A DNA stretch of 64,000 nt. It comes from Lacinutrix sp. C3R15 (GTDB lineage Bacteria; Bacteroidota; Bacteroidia; Flavobacteriales; Flavobacteriaceae). The notes below the pieces were generated by a model. That model made no database searches and was not told the DNA's origin. It saw only the letters and a list, made by a program, of their open reading frames with translations. Below are positions 18,061-26,145 of this stretch, in pieces (within the stretch, counting starts at the first letter, position 1; every line of letters begins with the position of its first letter). Both the position numbers and the translations under genes were made by a program. The stretch covers positions 1-64,000 of the forward strand of contig NZ_JAHKPZ010000034.1 in NCBI RefSeq assembly GCF_018860825.1. The letters are read 5' to 3'.

Positions 18061-19132
18061 AATCACAATAGCATTCTTGCTTATTCCTATGTTACTTGTA
18101 GCAAACAACAACCCTGTTACAAAAGGAAAACATACCAAAGAAAAAATTATTAAAAAAGAATTTTCTGTAAACGCAGATACCACTTTAAAAGTAGCTAATA
18201 GCTATGGCAATATAGATATTGTTACTTGGGAAGAAAATAGAATTTCTTTTGAAATAACCATTACTACTAATGGCAATGATCTAGAAAAAGTAGAAGAAAA
18301 ACTAGACGAAATTTCTGTAAATTTTGAAAACTCCCCTAGCCTAGTTTCTGCAAAAACAATTTTTAATAAAAGTAAATCAAACTCCTGGTTTAAATGGAAC
18401 AGTGGCAACAACGTAAACATGAAAATTAATTATGTTATTAAAATGCCTATTACCAATCAAGTAAACTTAACTAATGATTATGGAAACATTAATTTAGATA
18501 AACTAAAGGGTCGAGCAATAATAAATTGTGACTACGGAAAAATTACAACCAAGGAGCTTTTAGCAGACAATAATGATATTCATTTTGACTACTCTAATAA
18601 TTGTTATTTTGAATACCTAAAAAGTGGAAAAATCACTGCTGATTATAGTGGTTTTACTGTAGCAAAAGCTAAAAAAATAAACATTGAAGCAGACTACACA
18701 AAGTCTGTAGTAGAAATAGCAGAAGAGGTTACCTACAATTGCGATTATGGCTCTATACATATAGAAAAAGCAAACCATATTAATGGAGATGGAGATTACC
18801 TTACTACACGAATAGGAAACATCTACAAAAACCTAAATATTAACGCAGATTATGGTTCTATTAAAATTGACAATATAACTGCTAATGCAGAAAATATAAA
18901 CATAGCATCGGATTATGTTGGAATAACCATTGGGTATGATCCTGCTTACAACTTTAGTTTTAATATAGATTTAGAATATGCTTCATTAAGAGATTACGAA
19001 GGATTAGAATTTACTAAAAAACGAATAGAATCTACAGACAAATATTACCAAGGCTATCATGGTAAAGACAACTCTGGAAATACACTTAAAATATCTTCTG
19101 ATTACGGAAGCGTAACATTAAAACAAAATTAA
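18038..19132 (+). CDS. Secreted DUF4097-like beta-solenoid protein
   Basis: 364 residues with a signal peptide (ITIAFLLIPMLLVANN). The body repeats a short aromatic turn, DYG, DYS or DYT followed by a strand (for example NDYGNINLDKL, CDYGKITTKEL, CDYGSIHIEKA, ADYGSIKIDNI, SDYGSVTLKQN), roughly every 18-30 residues. This is the pattern expected of a right-handed beta-helix and of DUF4097-type adhesin-like proteins. It is probably periplasmic or surface exposed. It overlaps the candidate anti-sigma gene and is followed by the GIN-domain gene, so the four form an operon. Confidence 0.82.
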   Translation: MKTVLLYKITIAFLLIPMLLVANNNPVTKGKHTKEKIIKKEFSVNADTTLKVANSYGNIDIVTWEENRISFEITITTNGNDLEKVEEKLDEISVNFENSPSLVSAKTIFNKSKSNSWFKWNSGNNVNMKINYVIKMPITNQVNLTNDYGNINLDKLKGRAIINCDYGKITTKELLADNNDIHFDYSNNCYFEYLKSGKITADYSGFTVAKAKKINIEADYTKSVVEIAEEVTYNCDYGSIHIEKANHINGDGDYLTTRIGNIYKNLNINADYGSIKIDNITANAENINIASDYVGITIGYDPAYNFSFNIDLEYASLRDYEGLEFTKKRIESTDKYYQGYHGKDNSGNTLKISSDYGSVTLKQN

Positions 19133-19162
19133 TCATCCATCAACCATCAAAAAACAAACATT

Positions 19163-19909
19163 ATGAAACATTTAAAAACATTTCAAAAAACCATTTTTCT
19201 TATAACAACCATTTTACTTACTACACAGCTACAAGCACAGTCTTGGTTTAGTAATAAAGTAAAAGGAAATGGAAACGTAACTACTATTACAAGAACTACT
19301 AACAGTTATGACGCAATTGCTTGTGCTGGATCTATGGATTTTATTTTAGTTGAAGGACAAGAAGGAAAAATAACTCTAGAAGGAGAATCTAATTTATTAG
19401 AACATATTGTTACAGAGGTTAAAAATAACACCCTTATTGTAAAAGTAGAAAAAGGAGTACATCTTAACGAAAGTTATAATAAAACCATTAAAATAACCAT
19501 TCCTTACAATGACATTCAAAAAGTGTCACTTACAGGTTCTGGTGACTTATGGAATACAAATACCATTTCAGAAAACAACTTAAAAGTTGAATTAACAGGA
19601 TCTGGTGATGTTATTTTAGATATAGATACCAATAGTGTATCCGGAAGCATAACAGGCTCAGGAGATGTTACTTTAAAAGGAAAAACAATAAACCTAGAAG
19701 CTAATGTAACTGGTTCTGGAGATTTTAATGCTAATCATTTACAAGCAGAAAATACCGAAGTGTCTGTAACAGGATCTGGTGACGCAGAAGTAGTAAGCAC
19801 AGGAACTTTAAAAGCAAGAGTATCTGGCTCTGGAGATATTGAATATTCCGGAAACCCAACAAAAGAAGACACTAAAGTTTCTGGTTCTGGAAGTATAAGT
19901 GGAAGTTAG
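19163..19909 (+). CDS. GIN-domain (DUF2807) putative adhesin
   Basis: 248 residues. Signal peptide ending LQAQS, then a DUF2807 'auto-transporter adhesin head GIN' domain. GSGD/GSGS motifs fall at about residues 125, 146, 165, 184, 204, 222 and 241, a regular 18-21 residue period fitting one beta-helix coil each. The extreme C-terminus GSGSISGS ends the solenoid without a T9SS sorting domain. It is the last gene of the ECF sigma operon, followed 20 bp later by a strong terminator. No enzymatic role is visible. Confidence 0.9.
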   Translation: MKHLKTFQKTIFLITTILLTTQLQAQSWFSNKVKGNGNVTTITRTTNSYDAIACAGSMDFILVEGQEGKITLEGESNLLEHIVTEVKNNTLIVKVEKGVHLNESYNKTIKITIPYNDIQKVSLTGSGDLWNTNTISENNLKVELTGSGDVILDIDTNSVSGSITGSGDVTLKGKTINLEANVTGSGDFNANHLQAENTEVSVTGSGDAEVVSTGTLKARVSGSGDIEYSGNPTKEDTKVSGSGSISGS

Positions 19910-19923
19910 AAATTAATATTAAT

Positions 19924-19955
19924 AAAAAAGCCACTCTAATAGAGTGGCTTTTTTT
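19924..19955 (+). terminator. Rho-independent terminator of the ECF operon
   Basis: GCCACTCT (19930-19937), AAT loop, AGAGTGGC (19941-19948), then seven T; A run upstream. It may also serve the converging lipoprotein gene. The arms are identical to those at 4204-4223. Confidence 0.9.
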
Positions 19956-19969
19956 ATGTTTTGAAAATA

Positions 19970-21139
19970 TTATTCGTAGATATATTCTCTTGTTGTATCT
20001 AAATCTCCTTCTATATAATCATTAGAACTTTCCGGATAATTATTAGAGTTATACGTATATTCATAATTCTCATAAACAACAGGATTACCATTAACATCTT
20101 CTGTTAATGATACAAGATTATTCATTCCTCCATCTATATAGCCAGAAAAATCTATATTAATTAAGTTAAGTGTATTTAAATTAGAAATATTTTTAAACAT
20201 CCCATTTTGGGTATCATAAGCATAGGTAGAATCTGTTCCATCATCAAAACTTTCTACTATTATTTGATCATTTTGTAGGGTAATTATAGTTTCACTAAGA
20301 AAGTTGGTTTGAGAAACATGGTCTCCACTATATTTATTTTCTGTAATGGTTCCGTTGGCATTATAGGTAAGGTCAAATTTTAAACCCTCATTTCCATTAG
20401 TAATATATACCACATAAGAAATCAATTTATCATCTGCATCATATTCTGGTATCACATAGTCACTGATACTACCATCTTCTTCATAACTATTAATTCTAAT
20501 TAATTGATCACTTTCATATTCATACGTATTAACTAAATTACCACTTTCTGTTATAGATGTTAATTTATTTCCATCATAAGAAAAGGTATCTGTATACGTC
20601 GTACCATCTAATTCTGTCCAAATCATTTCTGTTAATAATAAATCTTCTGAATTAGTAGTTCCACAATCCAATCCGTCTACAATAGCTTGTAAACTTCCAT
20701 CTGCATCACCACATTGCGTAATTTCATTTTGCAGAGCTGTTTTATAGGCATTACACAAAGTTGTATTTGTAGCATCTGCTTGGTATGCACTTTCCGCAGT
20801 ATCTGTTGCTGCTTGTGCTGTTGTGCAACTATTAGTAGCATCAGGGCAATTTAAAGAGTCTAGCAAACTTTGTAAAGCTCCTGTGTTATCACCACATGAG
20901 GTAATCATATTTTGTAAAGCTTCAGCATAATCATTACAAATTACTGCATAACTAGCATCATCTGTTGGTGTAATTGCATAAGTTTCTGATATTTCAGCAA
21001 GATTTTGCGTAGCTTCTACACAGGTTAATTCTGTTTCTTCATTTTCTATTGCAAAATCTCCATCTAACGGTTCATTATCACAAGAAAAGAATGTAAATAG
21101 TGACAAAATAACAATGCTAGCAATCTTTAGGCTCTTCAT
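19970..21139 (-). CDS. Lipoprotein with two four-cysteine repeats and a YD-like C-terminal half
   Basis: 389 residues; lipobox cysteine at residue 20 (TFFSCDNEP). Two homologous helical units follow: cysteines at 40, 68, 82, 98 and at 105, 129, 143, 159, with shared YxxALQNxIT, CGDxxGxLQ and xxDxLxC features; the last three cysteines are spaced 14 and 16 in both. The second half (about 170-389) is strand-rich and contains YD/RHS-like phrases such as FSYDGNKLTSIT and YEYESDQLIRI. I do not recognise the family. It is probably surface- or periplasm-exposed with disulfides. It converges with the ECF operon. Confidence 0.85.
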   Translation of the reverse strand: MKSLKIASIVILSLFTFFSCDNEPLDGDFAIENEETELTCVEATQNLAEISETYAITPTDDASYAVICNDYAEALQNMITSCGDNTGALQSLLDSLNCPDATNSCTTAQAATDTAESAYQADATNTTLCNAYKTALQNEITQCGDADGSLQAIVDGLDCGTTNSEDLLLTEMIWTELDGTTYTDTFSYDGNKLTSITESGNLVNTYEYESDQLIRINSYEEDGSISDYVIPEYDADDKLISYVVYITNGNEGLKFDLTYNANGTITENKYSGDHVSQTNFLSETIITLQNDQIIVESFDDGTDSTYAYDTQNGMFKNISNLNTLNLINIDFSGYIDGGMNNLVSLTEDVNGNPVVYENYEYTYNSNNYPESSNDYIEGDLDTTREYIYE

Positions 21140-21190
21140 AATTTTTTATTGAAATTAATTTTTAATAATAAACAAACTTAACAAAATATT

Positions 21191-22489
21191 TTAATTAACA
21201 TCTTCTTTAGGCACTCTAAGTAAAAGAACAATTCCTATTAAAAAGAAAACAAATAAAAACAATATAGCATTACGCATACTTCCTGTAATTTGGTCAATGG
21301 TTGCAAAAATTACCATACCAATTACAATTCCTATTTTTTCTGCTACATCAAAAAAGCTAAAATAAGAGGTAGTATCTTCGGTTTCTGGTAAAAATTTAGA
21401 ATAGGTAGATCGTGCTAGAGCTTGAATTCCTCCCATGACAAGACCAACAATACTTGCTGCAACATAAAATTGCAATGGTGTATACATAAAAAACGCATAA
21501 AAACATAAAGCCATCCAGATTACATTTACTACAATTAGTGTTTTTATGTTACCAAATTTTGAAGAAGCTAATGAGGTTAAATAAGCCCCAAGTATAGCCA
21601 CTAATTGAATAACTAAAATACTAACTATTAAGCCTATGGTTTTATCACCATCTGTTCCCCAAGCTATTTCTTCTTCACCAAAATATACTGCAACTAACAT
21701 AATGGTTTGTACAGCCATACTAAACACAAAAAAGGCAATTAAATAGCGTTTTAATCTTAAGTTTTCTTTTAACTGTTTCCAAACTTGTCTTAATTCTTTT
21801 AACCCATTAAAAACAACATCTTTGGTTACTTTATGTCCTGAAGACACTCCACTTGGTAAAATATAAAAAGTGTATTGGCTAAATAAAATCCACCATAAAC
21901 CTACAGTAATAAATGAATATCGCATCATTTGCATTTTGGCTTCACCATTATCTTGTGTCATTACCATTGCTAAATTAATTAGTAAAAGTAACACACTACC
22001 TATATAACCAAAACTAAATCCCTTTGCACTAATACTATCTTGTTGTTCAGGAAAGGCAATATCTGGTAAGTAGGAGTTATAAAAAACCAGGCTTCCCCAA
22101 TACCCAATTAAACCCATAAAATAGAATAACAAACTTACGTGTATATTTTCTAGACTAAACCAATACAAACCGATACATCCTAAACCACCAACGTAGCAAA
22201 AGAATTTCATAAAATTCTTTTTATTACCAACATAATCAGCAATTCCGGAAAGAATTGGAGATGTAAAAGCAACTACTAAAAATGTAAATGCTGTAACATA
22301 AGTAATTAATGCTGTACTTTTAAAATCCATACCAAAAGCATGTACGGTTTTAATTTCGGAAAGAAATAGTGCCGAATAGAATATTGGAAATATAGAAGAT
22401 GCAATGGTAAGTGTGTAAACAGAATTTGCCCAATCATAAAAAGCCCAGGCATTTAGAAGTTTTTTACTTCCTTTTTTAAATGTATTCAT
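21191..22489 (-). CDS. MFS transporter of the UMF1/Atg22-like type
   Basis: 432 residues with about 12 hydrophobic segments. The start LNAWAFYDWANSVYTLTI is typical of the UMF1/Atg22-like MFS branch (AWALYDWANSAF), and SPILSGIADYVGNKK carries the family version of the loop 2-3 motif. MGGIQALARSTYSKFLPE near residue 350 is another hallmark. The substrate is unknown. It is separated from the M48 gene by 145 bp containing that gene's terminator, and it is on the minus strand with its neighbours. Confidence 0.88.
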   Translation of the reverse strand: MNTFKKGSKKLLNAWAFYDWANSVYTLTIASSIFPIFYSALFLSEIKTVHAFGMDFKSTALITYVTAFTFLVVAFTSPILSGIADYVGNKKNFMKFFCYVGGLGCIGLYWFSLENIHVSLLFYFMGLIGYWGSLVFYNSYLPDIAFPEQQDSISAKGFSFGYIGSVLLLLINLAMVMTQDNGEAKMQMMRYSFITVGLWWILFSQYTFYILPSGVSSGHKVTKDVVFNGLKELRQVWKQLKENLRLKRYLIAFFVFSMAVQTIMLVAVYFGEEEIAWGTDGDKTIGLIVSILVIQLVAILGAYLTSLASSKFGNIKTLIVVNVIWMALCFYAFFMYTPLQFYVAASIVGLVMGGIQALARSTYSKFLPETEDTTSYFSFFDVAEKIGIVIGMVIFATIDQITGSMRNAILFLFVFFLIGIVLLLRVPKEDVN

Positions 22490-22582
22490 AAATATTTTTT
22501 ACAAAAAGAAACATTAAATTTAAGAGATTTCAATTTAGTTGAATTTATTTAAGTTTTCCTTTTTATTACAATAACTTTAAAT

Positions 22583-22610
22583 AAAAAAGCTGCTCTTTTA
22601 TGAGCAGCTT
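22583..22610 (-). terminator. Rho-independent terminator of the M48 protease gene
   Basis: AAGCTGCTC (22587-22595), TTTTAT loop, GAGCAGCTT (22602-22610), with a six-T run on the minus strand 25 bp after the stop codon. Confidence 0.85.
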
Positions 22611-22634
22611 GTAAAGTAAACAAATATTTTTTAA

Positions 22635-23471
22635 TTAGTATGAGAAACTAGTGATTGGTCTAAAAGATTGCACGCCAAACTTTTTAGCTTCAGCAATAGC
22701 TTGTGGTGCCAATTCTTTTAAATTAGCAATTCTACTGTCGTTAGATGGGTGTGTACTTAAAAATTCTGGAGTAGATTCTCCTCCACTATTAGCTTTCATT
22801 CTAACCCAAAGGTTAGAAGCTTCTGTAGGGTTATAACCAGCAATACCCATTAAATACAGTCCTATTTTATCTGCTTCTGTTTCATGACTTCTGCTAAAAG
22901 GCAACATACCTAATACATTAGAGCCAACACCATAGTATTGATTAAATGCATCTCTGCTTTTATCATCTTCAATAGCTACATTTCCTGCAATAGCTAATCC
23001 TTGCTGTATGTATGATGCACTCATACGTTGTTGCCCATGATTTGCTAAAGCATGCGCTACCTCATGTCCCATAATTGCAGCAACACCTGTTTCGTTTTCT
23101 GCTATTGGTAAAATTCCTGTATAAAATACAATTTTTCCTCCAGGCATACACCAAGCATTTACTGTTGGATCATTTATTAAATTATATTCCCATTGGTAAT
23201 CTGCTAAATACCCTTGATGTCCATTTGCATTTAACCAACGTTCTGCAGCAACAGCAATACGCTGTCCTACTCTAGTAATCATATCTGCTCTAGCTGTTCC
23301 TGTTTCTACATTACTTTCTGACAAAACTTGATTGTATTGTGCAAAAGCCGTTGGAAATAATTGTGAATTTGGCACTAATGCCATTGTAGATTTTCCTGTG
23401 AATGGATTGGTTGCACATGACAGAAATAACGCAATGGTACTACAAGCAATTATTACATTTTTAAATTTCAT
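22635..23471 (-). CDS. M48-family metallopeptidase lipoprotein
   Basis: 278 residues. Lipobox cysteine in FLSCAT, then the family's TNPFTGKSTMALVPNSQLF. The zinc motif HEVAH lies in MGHEVAHALANHGQQRM, and the downstream glutamate ligand in SRSHETEADKIGLYLM. This is the Oma1/LoiP-like M48 group: cell-envelope proteases acting on damaged or misfolded outer-membrane proteins. The active site appears complete. It is monocistronic with its own terminator. Confidence 0.93.
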   Translation of the reverse strand: MKFKNVIIACSTIALFLSCATNPFTGKSTMALVPNSQLFPTAFAQYNQVLSESNVETGTARADMITRVGQRIAVAAERWLNANGHQGYLADYQWEYNLINDPTVNAWCMPGGKIVFYTGILPIAENETGVAAIMGHEVAHALANHGQQRMSASYIQQGLAIAGNVAIEDDKSRDAFNQYYGVGSNVLGMLPFSRSHETEADKIGLYLMGIAGYNPTEASNLWVRMKANSGGESTPEFLSTHPSNDSRIANLKELAPQAIAEAKKFGVQSFRPITSFSY

Positions 23472-23574
23472 TAGTTAAGTGTTTATTAATAGTTTTTATA
23501 AATTTACAAAAACTGTACCTAAAACAGCATATAGCTGTACTATAAGTACTACTGCATTATCGACCAAATACAAA

Positions 23575-25992
23575 TTAATCCTTTAAAAGGTTTCCTTTAA
23601 TATGTATTTCGCTAAATTTTTTACTAATAATCATAGAAGATGTTCCGTTTTCTATTAAATGATCTAGAGGAATACTAACATTATCTATTTCTATTTCTTT
23701 AATCTGGAAAGGTAAACCATGAATTTTTAATTTAAACAATTTATATGGTGCTTCATAGGTACCTTCTTTATGTTGTTGTAAAATTAGCTCATTAGGTTTT
23801 CCTGTTAATTTAATATTTCTAAAACTATAACGTCCTTTTGTATAATCATATCCATCATGAGCATCTTCAAATACTTGTGATACTTCTTTCCCTTCTTTAT
23901 AATATATATCTAAAGTAAGCTCTTCAATATCAACTTCATCAGTATATTGTTGCACTGGATATTTAGGAATTATTGCACCTGCTTTTACAAAAATTGGCAT
24001 ACTATCTATTTCTGCGTCTACCCATTTTTCTTTTCCACCTTCTATTAACTCATCTGTCCAGATATTATACCAACTACCTCTTGGAATATACATACGTCTT
24101 CCTTTAGCATTAGCTTCTAAAATAGGGCAAGCTAATATATGGTTACCAAAAACAAATTCATCTGTTCTGTAATGTGTTTGAGAATCTTCTTGATCATACA
24201 TTACTAAAGATTGCAGAATTGGAGTACCATGCTCTACCAAGTTCCAGAAACAAGTATATAAGTACGGAAGTAACTGATAACGTAGTTCAATAAATTTTCT
24301 AACTATATCTGTTACGTCTTCATCAAAAGCCCAAGGTTCTTGATCACCATGATCACCAGAAGAATGCACACGACAAAAGGGATGAAAAATTCCTAATTGT
24401 ATCCAACGTGTAAAAAGTTCTCCTTGCGGTTGTTCTGCAAAGCCACCAATATCACTACCTGCAAAACTAAATCCAGACATAGCCATACGTTGTGCTTGTA
24501 CATTAGCAATCCATAAGTGCTCCCAAGTAGCTACGTTATCACCTGTCCATGTAGAAGTATAACGTTGCGTACCAGAATATGCAGCTCTAGTAATTACAAA
24601 AGGTCTTTTTGGATAGTTAAACTTTTTTAAACCATGGTATGTTGCTCTAGCCATTTGCATGCCATACACGTTATGTGCTTTTCTATGGCTACAAGGGTTA
24701 CCATCATAATCATGACGTACATCATCTGGAAATGTTTTATTTGGCACTTCCATAACTGCTGGCTCGTTCATATCATTCCAAACCCCTTGAATACCAACAT
24801 CTTCAATTAGCTCTTGAAATAATCCTGACCACCAATCACGAACTTCTGATTTTGTGAAATCTGGAAAATAACATTCCCCTGGCCATACTTTACCTTTCAT
24901 GTATGGTCCATCTGCACGTTTACAAAAATAGTCTTTATCTAATGCTTCTTTAAATACAGAATATTCATTGTCTATTTTAATTCCTGGATCAATAATAGCA
25001 ACGGTTTTAAAACCATCATCTGCTAATTCTTTTACCATACGTTTAGGGTCTGGAAAGTAATCTTTGTTCCAAGTGAAACATCTAAAACCATCCATATAGT
25101 CAATATCTAAATAAATAGCATCACAAGGTATTTTTAAGTCTCTAAAGTTTTTGGTTATTTCTTTTACATTGCTTTCTGGATAGTAGCTCCATTTACATTG
25201 ATGAAAACCTAATGCCCAAAGTGGTGGTAATTGATGTGGTTTACCAGTTAGGTCTGTGTATTTTTCTACAACAGATTGTATTTTAGGCCCATAAATAAAG
25301 TAGTAATTCATTTCACCACCTTGTGCCCAAAAACTAGTAACGTTTCGTCTTTCTTGACCAAAATCGAAAAAAGATTGAAAAGTGTTGTCAAAAAATATAC
25401 CGTAAGCTTTATTGTGGTGTAATCCTGTAAAAAACGGTATTGCTTTATAAATAGGGTCTGTATCTTTACCAAATGCGTAAGAGTCTGTTACCCAATTTTG
25501 AAAACGTTTTCCTTTTAAATTTAAATGTTCTGGTTTATCACCAAGACCAAAATAACTTTCTCTTTCATTAACAACTTTGCTCATTTTTACAATGTTGCCT
25601 CCAAACTCATAACTTTCTTCCCAGTGAAAACCTATTTCATCTTGATTGACAAGTGTCATGTCTAAAGCATCATATAACGAAACACTTAAGTTTTCTTTAG
25701 AAATTTTACAAATTAATTTAGAAGTAGAAACCTCATAGTATTCCTCTTTTTCTTCAATTTCTAACTTATTATACCCTGTACTTGCATATTTTGTAATTGC
25801 ATAAGAGAAGTCGTTTTCAAAAGTACCTGTAGTGGTATATCTAAACCGAAGCACACTATCTCTTAATACTTTAAGCTGAAGTATTACATTATTATCTGTG
25901 TAAAAGAATAAGGTATCTACGTCTTTTTTAAATTTAATAATCTTTGAAGGAAACAGGTTTCCTTTTTGTTCTAATTCTGTATTTACAATCAT
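23575..25992 (-). CDS. Glycoside hydrolase family 31 alpha-glucosidase
   Basis: 805 residues. N-terminal galactose-mutarotase-like domain, a (beta/alpha)8 barrel, and C-terminal beta-sandwich domains including DUF5110-like sequence. The catalytic nucleophile Asp407 lies in GVWNDMNEP (403-411) and the acid/base Asp485 in WTGDN. No signal peptide is seen, so it is probably cytosolic. It is the last gene of the glgA-glgC-glgB cluster (153 bp after glgB), suggesting a role in breaking alpha-glucan or released maltooligosaccharides to glucose. Exact linkage specificity cannot be read from the sequence. Confidence 0.94.
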   Translation of the reverse strand: MIVNTELEQKGNLFPSKIIKFKKDVDTLFFYTDNNVILQLKVLRDSVLRFRYTTTGTFENDFSYAITKYASTGYNKLEIEEKEEYYEVSTSKLICKISKENLSVSLYDALDMTLVNQDEIGFHWEESYEFGGNIVKMSKVVNERESYFGLGDKPEHLNLKGKRFQNWVTDSYAFGKDTDPIYKAIPFFTGLHHNKAYGIFFDNTFQSFFDFGQERRNVTSFWAQGGEMNYYFIYGPKIQSVVEKYTDLTGKPHQLPPLWALGFHQCKWSYYPESNVKEITKNFRDLKIPCDAIYLDIDYMDGFRCFTWNKDYFPDPKRMVKELADDGFKTVAIIDPGIKIDNEYSVFKEALDKDYFCKRADGPYMKGKVWPGECYFPDFTKSEVRDWWSGLFQELIEDVGIQGVWNDMNEPAVMEVPNKTFPDDVRHDYDGNPCSHRKAHNVYGMQMARATYHGLKKFNYPKRPFVITRAAYSGTQRYTSTWTGDNVATWEHLWIANVQAQRMAMSGFSFAGSDIGGFAEQPQGELFTRWIQLGIFHPFCRVHSSGDHGDQEPWAFDEDVTDIVRKFIELRYQLLPYLYTCFWNLVEHGTPILQSLVMYDQEDSQTHYRTDEFVFGNHILACPILEANAKGRRMYIPRGSWYNIWTDELIEGGKEKWVDAEIDSMPIFVKAGAIIPKYPVQQYTDEVDIEELTLDIYYKEGKEVSQVFEDAHDGYDYTKGRYSFRNIKLTGKPNELILQQHKEGTYEAPYKLFKLKIHGLPFQIKEIEIDNVSIPLDHLIENGTSSMIISKKFSEIHIKGNLLKD

Positions 25993-26145
25993 CTTGCAAT
26001 TTTTATAGGCATGTAAAAAAACATAAAAAAAAGTGGAAATAAAAAATATAACATTAGTTCTTTTAACTAATTGTTAACTACATCGTTTTAGCTTCTTATT
26101 TTTATTGAATTTGCAAAAAAAAAGCCTTAAAATTATACTTTTATT

